Below are positions 8,009 through 17,752 of a stretch of DNA of 64,000 bases, in pieces. The stretch's first letter is position 1, and the number at the start of each line of letters is the position of its first letter. This DNA comes from Verrucomicrobiota bacterium (GTDB lineage: Bacteria > Verrucomicrobiota > Verrucomicrobiia > Opitutales > UBA2995), in the NCBI GenBank assembly GCA_027622555.1, contig JAQBYJ010000003.1, positions 61,988 to 125,987 of the forward strand, written 5' to 3'. Both the position numbers and the translations under genes were made by a program. A model generated the notes under the pieces. That model was not told the origin of the DNA and did no database searches. It worked only from the letters and a program-made list of their open reading frames with translations.

Positions 8009-9916
8009 TTACTCGAATTCCAGATACATGGTATTCTCGAGCGTTTTCTGATAGAAATTGAGTAATTGCATGCCCTCGCGGGGGCGGATTTTGTCGGACT
8101 TGGTTGCCTTATCGATCTGCTTTTTAATCTTACGGGTAAGATCGTGCGAATGGTACTGGGTGAGTTCCAGAACATCCTTATTGCTGGCTCCGGGAATTAT
8201 TTCCTCAATATAAAATCCATCCTCTTCATCGTCTTCCAGAAATACGTGAGCTTCCGGAACTTTGCTGAAAAGATTGTGCATGTCTCCCATGATGTCCTGG
8301 TAAGCCCCCAATAAAAATATACCCAGATAGTATGGTTTATCGGACAAGGGATGCAGTGGCAGGATGTCGGTCAATTCATCCTCCAGGTCTATGAACTTTG
8401 AAATCTTTCCATCGCTGTCGCAGGTGATGTCTACGATGATGGCGTCGACCGTTGGCTTTTCCAAATGTCTATGAATGGGCGCAACTGGAAATAATTGATT
8501 CAAGGCCCAATGATCCAGGAGGGATTGAAATACCGAAAAGTTGCACACATACTGATCTACCATCGAACTCCTAAGCTCCATCAGCTCTTCATGCTGGTAT
8601 CCTTTTTTCGGTATATCCGCCACGACTTCTTTGCAAATCTTACAGTAAATCGATTCCGCCTCGGCCCTGGTATCAAGGTCGAGGTATCCCAGGTTGAATA
8701 ACGAGAAAGCCTCGTCTCTTTTCTGTAGTGCATCGTGGTAGCGTTCTAGAGGTGTTTGGTCCGATTCGTTGTTGAGGCTATACTCCAGATCTTCAATTAT
8801 TTTATGCTTGGATTTGGTTTTCGGTGTGATCGAGGTCCGGTGCTCATGTCTGGTGATTCTATTGAAGACCTCCAGGATCAGGACAGAGTGTGGGGCAACG
8901 ATGGCACGCCCACTTTCGGAAATGATGTCGGGTACGGGTACCTGCGATTGCTGGCAGACTGATTGAATATTAAAAACCACGTCCCGGGCATAAATGGACA
9001 TGGTGTAGTTCATTGAGCTATCAAAGTTGGTCCGGCTGCCGTCGTAATCAATCCCCAGTCCTCCTCCGACATCCAGGTAACCCATGGGGAATCCCCTTTT
9101 CTTCAATTCACAGTAGAAGCGTGTTGCCTCAGTGACGGCGTTCTTAATCGTCAAGATATTCGGGACCTGCGAACCGATGTGAAAATGGACTAGCTTGAGT
9201 GCATTGGTAAGCCCTGCTTCTTCCAACTGTCTTGTAGCTGCGATTACTTCTGGCGTTGTCAGTCCAAATTTCGCCTTTTCACCACTCGATGTTGCCCATT
9301 TTCCTTCCCCCTGTGACTGTAGTTTGATCCTTATACCAATGGAGGGTACAATTTCTGATTTCCTGGCTAGCTTGATCAAGGACTGTAGCTCGTCTAGCTG
9401 TTCTATCACAATAATGACGTTTTTACCCAGTTTCTGAGCCATCAAGGCAAGGTTGAGGTAGGTCTCGTCTTTGTAGCCATTGCAGATCAGTAGACGTTTC
9501 GAATCTTCTATATAAGCCATCGCAAGTATCAGCTCCGGCTTGCTTCCTGCCTCCAGGCCGAAGTTGTAGGGTTGGCCGGCTTCCAATATTTCCTCAACAA
9601 CTTCACGTAGTTGGTTTACCTTTACGGGAAAGACGCCCTGGTACTTCCCGGCATAGCTCTCCTGCTCAATCGCGGTAACAAAGGCTTGGTTGATCGCTTC
9701 TACCCGATCCCGCAGAATATCCTGAAACCTCAGCAGTAAGGGCGGTTTCAATCCTCGGCTGAACGCTTCCTCCATGGCTTCCGTAATTCGAATCGATGGT
9801 CCGTCTGCTATGGGTGTGACAGTAACCTCCCCCGATTCATCCACCGAAAAATAGCCGTTTCCCCATCGATCGAAGCCGTAGAGTGTCTCGGATTTTTTGT
9901 AACTCCAGTTTTGCAT
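8009..9916 (-). CDS. speA: Biosynthetic arginine decarboxylase
   Basis: The 635-residue, PLP-dependent enzyme converts arginine to agmatine, the first step of the agmatine route to putrescine. It is a fold III (alanine-racemase-like) decarboxylase. The PLP lysine lies in YQGVFPVKVNQLREVVEEI (about 95-112), with FGLEAGSKPEL and the glycine-rich LDVGGGLGIDYDGS. The length is the SpeA standard. The gene is divergent from yajC. Its 3'-terminal 98 bases are duplicated at 7000-7097 beyond a toxin-antitoxin cassette. The gene itself is intact to the expected C-terminus, so any insertion event restored its reading frame. Confidence 0.96.
   Translation of the reverse strand: MQNWSYKKSETLYGFDRWGNGYFSVDESGEVTVTPIADGPSIRITEAMEEAFSRGLKPPLLLRFQDILRDRVEAINQAFVTAIEQESYAGKYQGVFPVKVNQLREVVEEILEAGQPYNFGLEAGSKPELILAMAYIEDSKRLLICNGYKDETYLNLALMAQKLGKNVIIVIEQLDELQSLIKLARKSEIVPSIGIRIKLQSQGEGKWATSSGEKAKFGLTTPEVIAATRQLEEAGLTNALKLVHFHIGSQVPNILTIKNAVTEATRFYCELKKRGFPMGYLDVGGGLGIDYDGSRTNFDSSMNYTMSIYARDVVFNIQSVCQQSQVPVPDIISESGRAIVAPHSVLILEVFNRITRHEHRTSITPKTKSKHKIIEDLEYSLNNESDQTPLERYHDALQKRDEAFSLFNLGYLDLDTRAEAESIYCKICKEVVADIPKKGYQHEELMELRSSMVDQYVCNFSVFQSLLDHWALNQLFPVAPIHRHLEKPTVDAIIVDITCDSDGKISKFIDLEDELTDILPLHPLSDKPYYLGIFLLGAYQDIMGDMHNLFSKVPEAHVFLEDDEEDGFYIEEIIPGASNKDVLELTQYHSHDLTRKIKKQIDKATKSDKIRPREGMQLLNFYQKTLENTMYLEFE
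8011..8108 (-). repeat. Direct repeat copy B (3' end of intact speA)
   Basis: This is the proximal copy of the 98-base repeat and forms the true end of speA. It differs from copy A at about 12 positions, so the duplication is not recent. Confidence 0.8.
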
Positions 9917-10012
9917 GTGCGCTTCGTCCTTGTGATCAAATCACTGGGTTAATGACTTGCCTTTCTAAAAACACTTTCCTTGAGTGGTCCGTTCAATTTT
10001 ACGGATTCAATT

Positions 10013-10336
10013 ATGGAGACAATAATTAACAATCTTTTTCTTCCGCTTTTTGCGCAGGCAGGACCAAATAGTTCGATGATGATCGTATTTTGGTTTCTTA
10101 TCCTGGGTGCCATGTGGTTCTTTTTGGTGGCTCCTCAGCGTAAAAAACAGAAGGAACACGTTAAATTGATTGATGCCTTAACTACCGGTGACGAAATAAT
10201 CACAGCCTCTGGGATTTATGGAACCATTACGAATGTTAAAGATGATCGCTTTGTTGTGCGGATCGCTGAAAACACGAAAGTGGAAATCCAGAAGAGCTTT
10301 GTTCAGGGCAAGATTGAGTCTGGCGCTGCCAAATAA
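10013..10336 (+). CDS. yajC: Preprotein translocase subunit YajC
   Basis: The small inner-membrane protein associates with SecDF. The start at METIINNLFLPLFAQ gives 107 residues, the family norm; an upstream ATG at 9980 adds eleven residues with no family support. There is one transmembrane helix (about 22-40, MIVFWFLILGAMWFFLV) followed by the family hallmark APQRKKQKEHVKLIDALTTG and a small beta-rich domain. secDF follows after 37 bases in the same direction. Confidence 0.93.
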   Translation: METIINNLFLPLFAQAGPNSSMMIVFWFLILGAMWFFLVAPQRKKQKEHVKLIDALTTGDEIITASGIYGTITNVKDDRFVVRIAENTKVEIQKSFVQGKIESGAAK

Positions 10337-10373
10337 ATAATTCCTTTCATTAACCAATTTCTCCCAACTATCC

Positions 10374-12923
10374 ATGAACGGTAGTACTACCTGGAAACTC
10401 ATCCTATCTGCGTTGATTGTAATCACCGCAGTTCTTTATCTCATTCCTTATCAGGATACTGAATTCAAGGAATACATTCTTGCGGAATGTAATCAGGATG
10501 AAGCCTTTACTTCTCTTGTGAACGAGGCAGAAGGAGCCTATCAGAACGAGGAGTATCACAGTGTTTATATAGCACTTCGTGAGATTGCCTTAAACCGCGA
10601 TATCGATCTCTCTCAATACTTTCCTGAGCTTATTCTGGAATCGAGTCTACGCAATACTGAGCGCCGAAATGAGGTACTCCTGGAGGAGTTGCTCAAACGT
10701 TCCAAATCGAAACTACAACCAGGTCTCGATCTTAAGGGAGGAGTAGTGTTTGTCTTCGAGCTTGATATTCCTGCAAATGCGTCTGACTACGAAAAGCAAG
10801 GCGATCTTTCGAAGGCGATTGAGATCATCGGTAAGCGTATTAATTCCCTCGGGGTTACCGAGCCGGTTATTAGAACTTCGGGCGACAACCGCATTGAAGT
10901 GCAGTTACCAGGGCAATCAACCAAAGATAATCCTGAATTGGAAAACACCATCAGTAAACCAGCTCGGCTCGAGTTTAAGCAGGTCCATCGTACGGCTTAC
11001 CCCACAGGGCCCAAGGACCTGAATGCGCCGGTTGGGTATGAAGTTAAAGCGCTCAAGAGCGAAGATAGGAACGGAGTCGTAAACACCAGTTACTTGTTCA
11101 TTAAACGCATTCCCGATATTAAAGGTGATGCGATTGATGAAGCCAGGGCTGCTATGGCCGAATTTGGTGGTTTTGAGATTCGGATGGATTTTACTTCGAA
11201 AGGCGGCAAACAATTCGAACAACTTACCCGGGAAATTTCCAGTGGGAACAATCAAAACAGCGTTGGACGGTTAGCTATTACTTTAGATGGTGAACTGTTA
11301 ACTGCTCCAAGCGTTCAAGCTACCATAGCTGGAGGTTCTGCTCGTATCACCGGTTCGTTTACTCAACGTGAGGCCGAAGAAATAGCCAACGGATTGAACA
11401 ACCCTCTCGATGTGAAACTTCGCATTGCCGAGATGTATGAAATCGGCCCCACCATGGCTCAAGATTCTGTCAATTCTGGTAAACAAGCCTTCATAATCGG
11501 CGCGGCTCTTGTCGTGTTCTTCATGTTACTTTATTACATGATTGCCGGTCTTGTTGCCCTGATCTCGGTGGCAATAAACCTGGTGGTTGTTCTTGGAACG
11601 CTTTCAAGCTTTGGCGCAACCCTGACCCTTCCGGGTATCGCTGCGCTAGTGCTCACCGTCGGAATGGCAGTAGATGCGAATATACTGATTTACGAGCGCA
11701 TGCGTGAAGAGCTGCGTGCGGGCAAGACCCTGAAGAATGCGTTGCTGGGTGGTTTCGAGAAAGCCTTTTCAACCATCGTAGATGCCAATTTGACGACCCT
11801 TATCACCGCTTTCATTTTGATGTATTTTGGAACCGGACCCGTAAAAGGATTCGGTGTCACCCTCGCAGTCGGAATTGGCGCTACCTTGTTTGGTGCTTTG
11901 TTGGTGAGTCGTGTTTTCCTTGATTTGCTGATCAATACTGAGCTCGTAAAACGCATGCTGACGGTGTCTCTTTTTAAGGAGAAAACGACCATCGATTTTC
12001 TGGCGTTTCGGAAATATGCATTTATTGCATCATGGATTCTTGTAGCTATAGGAATTTCAGCGGCTGTTGTTAATCGAGACAAGATTGCTGGAATTGATTT
12101 CACCGGAGGAGATGAAGTTTCACTTCACTTCAAGCACGAACTAAGCGTTACTGAAATTGAATCGATTGCAGGCAACCTGGGTATAGGCGAAGTAAATGTG
12201 ACGTTGAATACACCTTTGAGTGCCAATGCAAAGCCCGTATTGAAAATTGCCACGCCGTTTGAGCAAGGTAATCCATTAATGGAAGCACTATTTGCTGCTT
12301 ATCCGGATAATGGACTTGAGGAGATTGGCACCAATCAAATTGGTCCCACTGTAGGTAAGGAAATTTTGATTAACACCTTTTATTCCATGGCCATCGCATT
12401 GGTGTTTATCCTGCTCTACGTGGCGTTGCGTTTTGAGGTTGGTTTTGGCGTAGGCGCGGTCGTTGCGACCATACACGATTTATTAATGACTATCGGCATT
12501 TTTGTTCTCTTTGGGAACCAGTTTTCTGCTCCGATGGTAGCGGCACTCCTGATGATCGTCGGTTATTCATTGAATGATACGATTGTGGTATTTGACCGGA
12601 TACGTGAAGAGTTGGATATGAATCCCGGGCTGTCTTTGAAACAAGTTATTAACTTGGCCATTAACAGAACGCTTTCCCGAACCATCCTCACATCGATAAC
12701 CACGCTACTGGTTACCGTATCGTTGCTAATCTTTGGTACCGGAATCATCCGTGATTTTGCGTTCACCTTTGTTGTCGGAATTCTGACCGGAACGTTTTCA
12801 TCCATTTTCATCGCGAGTCCGGTATTTTATGCCTGGCATAAGGAGGATCGTCGCAGGGTTGAATCACACGCAGATCGGCTGCCAAGTTACGAGTGGGAAG
12901 CAGGCAACAAGGCAAAACCATAA
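10374..12923 (+). CDS. secDF: Protein translocase SecDF fusion
   Basis: The 849-residue protein joins SecD and SecF, which use the proton gradient to pull exported proteins through SecYEG. The SecD half carries LDLKGGVVFVFELD near residue 118, a large periplasmic region and the membrane motif GMAVDANILIYERMREE near 430. The SecF half begins around 545 with GIDFTGGDEVSLHF near 572 and repeats the motif as SLNDTIVVFDRIREE near 731. Twelve transmembrane segments are expected and the hydrophobic blocks fit. Fused SecDF is known from several phyla. It is flanked by yajC and, three bases later, recJ. Confidence 0.96.
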   Translation: MNGSTTWKLILSALIVITAVLYLIPYQDTEFKEYILAECNQDEAFTSLVNEAEGAYQNEEYHSVYIALREIALNRDIDLSQYFPELILESSLRNTERRNEVLLEELLKRSKSKLQPGLDLKGGVVFVFELDIPANASDYEKQGDLSKAIEIIGKRINSLGVTEPVIRTSGDNRIEVQLPGQSTKDNPELENTISKPARLEFKQVHRTAYPTGPKDLNAPVGYEVKALKSEDRNGVVNTSYLFIKRIPDIKGDAIDEARAAMAEFGGFEIRMDFTSKGGKQFEQLTREISSGNNQNSVGRLAITLDGELLTAPSVQATIAGGSARITGSFTQREAEEIANGLNNPLDVKLRIAEMYEIGPTMAQDSVNSGKQAFIIGAALVVFFMLLYYMIAGLVALISVAINLVVVLGTLSSFGATLTLPGIAALVLTVGMAVDANILIYERMREELRAGKTLKNALLGGFEKAFSTIVDANLTTLITAFILMYFGTGPVKGFGVTLAVGIGATLFGALLVSRVFLDLLINTELVKRMLTVSLFKEKTTIDFLAFRKYAFIASWILVAIGISAAVVNRDKIAGIDFTGGDEVSLHFKHELSVTEIESIAGNLGIGEVNVTLNTPLSANAKPVLKIATPFEQGNPLMEALFAAYPDNGLEEIGTNQIGPTVGKEILINTFYSMAIALVFILLYVALRFEVGFGVGAVVATIHDLLMTIGIFVLFGNQFSAPMVAALLMIVGYSLNDTIVVFDRIREELDMNPGLSLKQVINLAINRTLSRTILTSITTLLVTVSLLIFGTGIIRDFAFTFVVGILTGTFSSIFIASPVFYAWHKEDRRRVESHADRLPSYEWEAGNKAKP

Positions 12924-12926
12924 TTT

Positions 12927-14636
12927 ATGGAGTGGCGAAATGCATCCGTTTCTGAACGGACGGTTTCATATATCGCCAAGGAGTTAGGGATTCCGCGCCT
13001 GATAGCGCAGTTGATTGCCCGGCTGGGTATCAAGGAGACTAAGGCTGCCAAGGCTTTTTTGCATCCGCGATTGAATCACCTGGATGATCCTTTCAATCTC
13101 TCCCAATTGGAAGATGCCGTTCTTCGAATTCGCCAGGCCATGGCGGGGAAGGAACGTATCGTTATCATAGGGGATTATGATGTGGATGGTATTACCAGTA
13201 CCGCCTTACTGGTTCATGCCCTGAACACCTTTGGGATTTTCCCCGAATATACGGTCCCGCTCCGTTTAGAGGAAGGTTATGGCCTCTCATGTACGGCGAT
13301 TGATCGAGCGCTTGATGGCAGATCCGCGGGTTTGGTTATTGCGGTTGATTGTGGAACCAACTCGATCGATGAAATACGCCACATAAAGTCAACAGGGGCA
13401 GATGTTATCATTATCGACCATCACCGATCAACTTGCGAGGAGGCGATACCCGCTATCCTGGTAAATCCCCATGTGAACGATGGTGATCACGAACCTTGGA
13501 AGCATCTTTGTTCGGTTGGTCTGGTGTTCAAACTTGTTCATGGGATTGTGAAATCTCTTCGGGATGATGGTGATCCCATCGCATTTAAGATTCAGCTTAA
13601 GGATTACCTGGACCTGGTTGCGATGGGTACCGTTGCCGACTTGGTCCCGTTGGTTGGAGAGAATCGTATCCTGACGCATAGAGGTTTAAAGATGCTCGAG
13701 TCAACCAGGCGAGAAGGGCTGCATGCATTGTTTCAAGTAGCAGGAATGCAAAGTGGTAATCCCGTTACGTCTACGGACATTTCATTTAAACTGGCACCGC
13801 GTATCAATGCGAGCGGTCGATTAGCCGATGCTGAACTGACCGTAAAGATGCTTCTTAATCGAAACGTGTCTCAATGTTTGGAAATGGCTAAACAACTCGA
13901 TTCGATGAATTGTGAACGGCAAGATATCGAACGCGGCATCGTTGAAGAAGCAGATCATTATATTGAAACCCATTTGAAGGGATCTTATGGATTCGTTTTA
14001 CACAACCCAAGCTGGCATTCTGGAGTGGTAGGTATTGTGGCTGGACGTGTTTCCCGTAAGCACAATGTCCCAACTATTGTCCTGGGAGAAGATCGTGGAT
14101 TTGCAAAAGGCTCTGGTCGAAGTGTACCTGGGGTGAATTTGGTGGAGGTTTTGGGTGAATGCAGCGACTTGTTGGAAAGCTGGGGTGGGCATCCGATGGC
14201 CACGGGCGTTTCACTGGAAGAGTCCAATGTGGATGCGTTTCAAAAGGCCTTCAACCAAGCCGTTAAGCGTGCGCTTGAGGGTGATGCCTTTGAGCCAGAA
14301 CTCGAAATCGCTGCTAATATTAATGCGGAGGACATTTGTGAGAGTTTTATGGATACCATGGATCTGCTCCACCCTTTTGGTCAGGGGAATCCTGAACCTA
14401 TCTTTGGGATTAAAAATATCCAGTTAGGTAGACCTCCAGAAACGTTTGGTAGCGACCATTACCGCTTTTTGCTTCAACCAAAACCTGGAGTTTATTTATC
14501 GGGAGTTGCCTGGAAAAAGGCGGACAATCTACCGCCCTCGGATCAGCCTATCGACATAGCCGCAAAGATAAACTGGAACCACTTTAACGGTCGTCGCTCA
14601 CTCCAATTGGAGTTACTCGACTGGAAGTTCAGTTAA
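12927..14636 (+). CDS. recJ: Single-stranded-DNA-specific exonuclease RecJ
   Basis: The 569-residue 5'-3' exonuclease acts in RecF-pathway recombination and mismatch and base excision repair. Motif I IIGDYDVDGITST lies near residue 80. The DHH motif VIIIDHHRST lies near 163. APRINASGRLADAE lies near 294 and the DHHA1 motif GGHPMATGVS near 419. A C-terminal OB-like domain follows. The length is typical. The gene starts three bases after secDF and is probably translated from that transcript. Confidence 0.96.
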   Translation: MEWRNASVSERTVSYIAKELGIPRLIAQLIARLGIKETKAAKAFLHPRLNHLDDPFNLSQLEDAVLRIRQAMAGKERIVIIGDYDVDGITSTALLVHALNTFGIFPEYTVPLRLEEGYGLSCTAIDRALDGRSAGLVIAVDCGTNSIDEIRHIKSTGADVIIIDHHRSTCEEAIPAILVNPHVNDGDHEPWKHLCSVGLVFKLVHGIVKSLRDDGDPIAFKIQLKDYLDLVAMGTVADLVPLVGENRILTHRGLKMLESTRREGLHALFQVAGMQSGNPVTSTDISFKLAPRINASGRLADAELTVKMLLNRNVSQCLEMAKQLDSMNCERQDIERGIVEEADHYIETHLKGSYGFVLHNPSWHSGVVGIVAGRVSRKHNVPTIVLGEDRGFAKGSGRSVPGVNLVEVLGECSDLLESWGGHPMATGVSLEESNVDAFQKAFNQAVKRALEGDAFEPELEIAANINAEDICESFMDTMDLLHPFGQGNPEPIFGIKNIQLGRPPETFGSDHYRFLLQPKPGVYLSGVAWKKADNLPPSDQPIDIAAKINWNHFNGRRSLQLELLDWKFS

Positions 14637-14650
14637 CAGTATAACTAAAC

Positions 14651-15850
14651 CTAGTTTTGCGGGGTCGTTCGCTCTTCGACTGTTTTGTCTTCTTCCTTTT
14701 TTGCTGGGGTAACTTCGAAAATGACAGAGTTGCCGTCGATGTGCTGTTTGATCTCTGGCTGTCCCGGTGCAGTTGCTTCGGCAGAAACCTCTTCAGGGGC
14801 AGGTGCCTCTACAGCTTCAGATTTTACTTCCGGTTCAGGGAGATCTGCTACCTCAGTGATATCCACCGGAATCCCCGTAAATGTGTAGGACGATGTTTTG
14901 AAGCTTAGGCGATTCATAAGTTTGTTGATCGAATGATCCACCTGACTATTTGAAATATGTAAGTAGGTAGTGGATGGGCCGGTACTGGTTGGTGCGTCTT
15001 CACCTTCTGGTGTGGGGGGCTCCCATTGACTCATTTTTATGCTTATGGTTTCACCCGAAAAGAGAGTGAACTTTATTGAACGTACCTTGCTTTGCGCATC
15101 CTTCCAAATTTGGGAGGCTTCTTCAGTTGCGCGTTCTGCAACCGCGTCAAATCGGAGATTCGAGAATCGAGAAATGAGTGATTTTATGGCACTCTCTTTC
15201 GGAGTCCGGGTGTCTATCGGCAAGGTGCTCACAAACTCTTTGTCTTTGTCGTCTCTGCGAACTCCCCAGGTTTCATTGGCTAATGAGAATTGAATGCCGG
15301 CGACATTATCAGCGTTCAATTGGTAGAGTGTTTTAACAGCCCAATTGTTGGAATCCGCATCTACTGATGGAGAGGTGAATGCTTGATAAGCGGTTTTCTC
15401 ACGTCCAAAAATAAAAGCCTTTCCTCCTCCGGAAAGTGATTTTCCGTAGGTGATCTCGAAAAGGGGTTTATCAGAACCCGACATCAACTTGACTGTTCCT
15501 TGATTAAGTTCGAGTCGATCCATGCGGTCTTGCCGACTTGTAATCTTACGTTGAACTTTCGCGTTTACTATATCTTGGACCAGCCGGTTGAGTTTATTAA
15601 AATCTACCGGGAGATCAAAGAGCGAACGAACCACCCATTGCTTGTTTTCGTCTATTTCAAGAATACTAGTGGTTCCGTTCTTGCTAACCTCGATCCTGTT
15701 CACATCCGGAAGTATGGTACTATCCACTAACGAGGTCCCCACCAAAGGATCGTCTTGTGGTGTAGTGAGGGATGCATTGCGTATATAATAACCAGCCACC
15801 GTGACGACAGCGAGAGCGACAGTGACAATAATAAGTGTTCTTAACTTCAT
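14651..15850 (-). CDS. DUF4340 domain protein of a Gld-type ABC operon
   Basis: The 399-residue protein has an N-terminal membrane anchor (LIIVTVALAVVTVAGYYI), then a periplasmic region with repeated beta-rich modules typical of DUF4340 (for example GKSLSGGGKAFIFGREKTAY). The C-terminus is rich in Pro, Glu and Ala and likely disordered. It is the last gene of a four-gene operon (ATPase, ABC-2 permease, GldG-like, DUF4340). Proteins of this family recur beside GldG-like proteins in many bacteria; their substrate is unknown. The gap to the GldG-like gene is 12 bases. Confidence 0.8.
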   Translation of the reverse strand: MKLRTLIIVTVALAVVTVAGYYIRNASLTTPQDDPLVGTSLVDSTILPDVNRIEVSKNGTTSILEIDENKQWVVRSLFDLPVDFNKLNRLVQDIVNAKVQRKITSRQDRMDRLELNQGTVKLMSGSDKPLFEITYGKSLSGGGKAFIFGREKTAYQAFTSPSVDADSNNWAVKTLYQLNADNVAGIQFSLANETWGVRRDDKDKEFVSTLPIDTRTPKESAIKSLISRFSNLRFDAVAERATEEASQIWKDAQSKVRSIKFTLFSGETISIKMSQWEPPTPEGEDAPTSTGPSTTYLHISNSQVDHSINKLMNRLSFKTSSYTFTGIPVDITEVADLPEPEVKSEAVEAPAPEEVSAEATAPGQPEIKQHIDGNSVIFEVTPAKKEEDKTVEERTTPQN

Positions 15851-15862
15851 GATGAGTCTGTT

Positions 15863-17734
15863 CTACTTGCGATTGTGTCTGCGGATAAAAAAGAGAATTC
15901 CTGCGATGAATACGAGGCAGGGGATAACGGTGAGATTAGCGAAGGCCAGGTTATTTCCGAGGCTTTCTACGTCTTCTCGTAACTTCTTACGCACGTCTCT
16001 GCGTTGCCCTCGTTTTGCTGCGGCATTCTGATTTAATTCTTCGATTTCAGCGCGTAACTCAGGAGTCATAACCAGGGTGTTTCCTCCACCTTGTTGTGTT
16101 TGGAGCTGGCGAATTCTGTCCTCAACTTCCTGAACCTCGCGGTTGAGCTCCTCTAATTTCTGCTGGTATTCGACTTGAGCCTGTCGCTCAATTTCATTCA
16201 CAACTTCGAACGGACGAATGGAATTTCCTCTGGGACGAATCGAGATAAGATCCCGGCTTCCTGACATAAATTCAACGGTGTTCGTTAGAAAGTTAAGGTT
16301 ATCGTTTAACGGCTGGAAAAGATTTCCGAAAATCCTTTGAACCGAGAATTGGTCCTGCAACCAATCCGAATCGGTGATGAGAAAAAGACTGCTCGGTTCG
16401 ACAGATTCTGTCAGGTGTGATGCGTCCGTAGGTTCCTCCGGCGCCGGGGCTTCTTCTCCCTCGACTGGTGGTGCTTGAGGTTTGCCTGAAGGGAATGCGG
16501 TTTTCAAATTACCTCGAACAAAGCCTGCAATGGTTAAACGTCCATCAGCAGCGGTCATGTTTTGAGTCAGCTGAACAGGGTTATTCACCTGACTGGCAAG
16601 CATGGCAAACAGCTTCCCTGATTTTTCAGACGATTGAATCAACGGCGTGATCTCCAAATTCGAGTCTTCCGTTTTTCCAAATGTGCCAGGCTCAACTACA
16701 AGAATGGAATCCAGTTGTGATAGAATAAACTCATCCAGGTTTAGTGCCTTCTCGTCGAGGTTCAGCCAGGTGGGCATTTGCATCGGGCCGGCTTGGGTGT
16801 TTACTTGAGCTGCATTCTCTGGGTCTACCAGAACTTCCATATCGTTAAAGTCGATTCCATAGGCAGTGAACAGTTGGCGCAAGCTACTGGTTATTCCTTG
16901 AGGAGGTTGCCCCATCATCATGGACTGTTGATTCTGCTGGGACTTCATAAAAAAGCTGGAAGGATCGAGGGCGATGAAGGTCGGCTTACCCGCCAGAAGA
17001 TATTGGTCTATTTCAAACAGCAACTGCTCGTCGAGGTCTTGAGGATGAACGACCATGAGCAAATCCAAGGTTGAGGGCCAATCACTTGCAGCAGAGATTT
17101 CAACAATCTCGAAGTTCTGACGTAGTTGCTGGATGAATGTCCAATCTGTTCCCTGGGGCTGTTGACCAGGAAAGTATTGCGGAGGTGCAATCAAGGGGAG
17201 ACCTGAAATCAGTCCGATGGTCGGTTTTTCCCACTGCTGGACCGTATACAACGCTTTTGCGATATCATATTCCAAAGAGTTTTCTTTTTGTTGGGCGAAG
17301 AACGGAACAGATTCCTGGTTGTCTGCCTGGGTTAAAGCCAGGCCGAACAACAGGTTTTGACCATTGCCGATCGGATTGCTGGTGATGCCCGCGCTGGTTG
17401 CATCTTCTTCCTCTTCCGTATCTGGCTCGGGGTTGATGATGTTTAGGCGAATCATTCCGTTGGAGACGGATTCAAACTGGCGCAACATTTCCTCAACGCG
17501 TGTCCCGTAATTTTTAAAGGAAATGGGTAGTCCGTCCACTGATTTACTAAAATAGAAATCGAAATCTACAGGGTCTTCCAATTTATCAATCAGCAATTGG
17601 CTGCCTTTGGATAGGGTGAATAATTTGCCATCGGTGAAGTCCAGTTTCCAGCTGAACAAGTTGGCAAACATGTTTGCAAAAACAAGGACGAGGATGAGTA
17701 GGAATCCAGCGATAAACTTTTGGGAAGTATTCAT
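15863..17734 (-). CDS. GldG-like auxiliary component of ABC transporter
   Basis: The 623-residue protein has a transmembrane helix at each end (about 8-28 and 598-617) and a large periplasmic part. The N-terminal domain begins TDGKLFTLSKGSQLLIDKL, followed by a DUF4350/GldG-like region (PTFIALDPSSFF). A coiled coil of about 60 residues precedes the last helix (QKLEELNREVQEVEDRIRQL). In Bacteroidota GldA, GldF and GldG are linked to gliding motility. Outside that group the same set occurs without gliding, so motility should not be assumed. The stretch MMMGQPPQG is a low-complexity insert. Confidence 0.82.
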   Translation of the reverse strand: MNTSQKFIAGFLLILVLVFANMFANLFSWKLDFTDGKLFTLSKGSQLLIDKLEDPVDFDFYFSKSVDGLPISFKNYGTRVEEMLRQFESVSNGMIRLNIINPEPDTEEEEDATSAGITSNPIGNGQNLLFGLALTQADNQESVPFFAQQKENSLEYDIAKALYTVQQWEKPTIGLISGLPLIAPPQYFPGQQPQGTDWTFIQQLRQNFEIVEISAASDWPSTLDLLMVVHPQDLDEQLLFEIDQYLLAGKPTFIALDPSSFFMKSQQNQQSMMMGQPPQGITSSLRQLFTAYGIDFNDMEVLVDPENAAQVNTQAGPMQMPTWLNLDEKALNLDEFILSQLDSILVVEPGTFGKTEDSNLEITPLIQSSEKSGKLFAMLASQVNNPVQLTQNMTAADGRLTIAGFVRGNLKTAFPSGKPQAPPVEGEEAPAPEEPTDASHLTESVEPSSLFLITDSDWLQDQFSVQRIFGNLFQPLNDNLNFLTNTVEFMSGSRDLISIRPRGNSIRPFEVVNEIERQAQVEYQQKLEELNREVQEVEDRIRQLQTQQGGGNTLVMTPELRAEIEELNQNAAAKRGQRRDVRKKLREDVESLGNNLAFANLTVIPCLVFIAGILFFIRRHNRK

Positions 17735-17752
17735 AGGTGTGAATCGGGTGGA

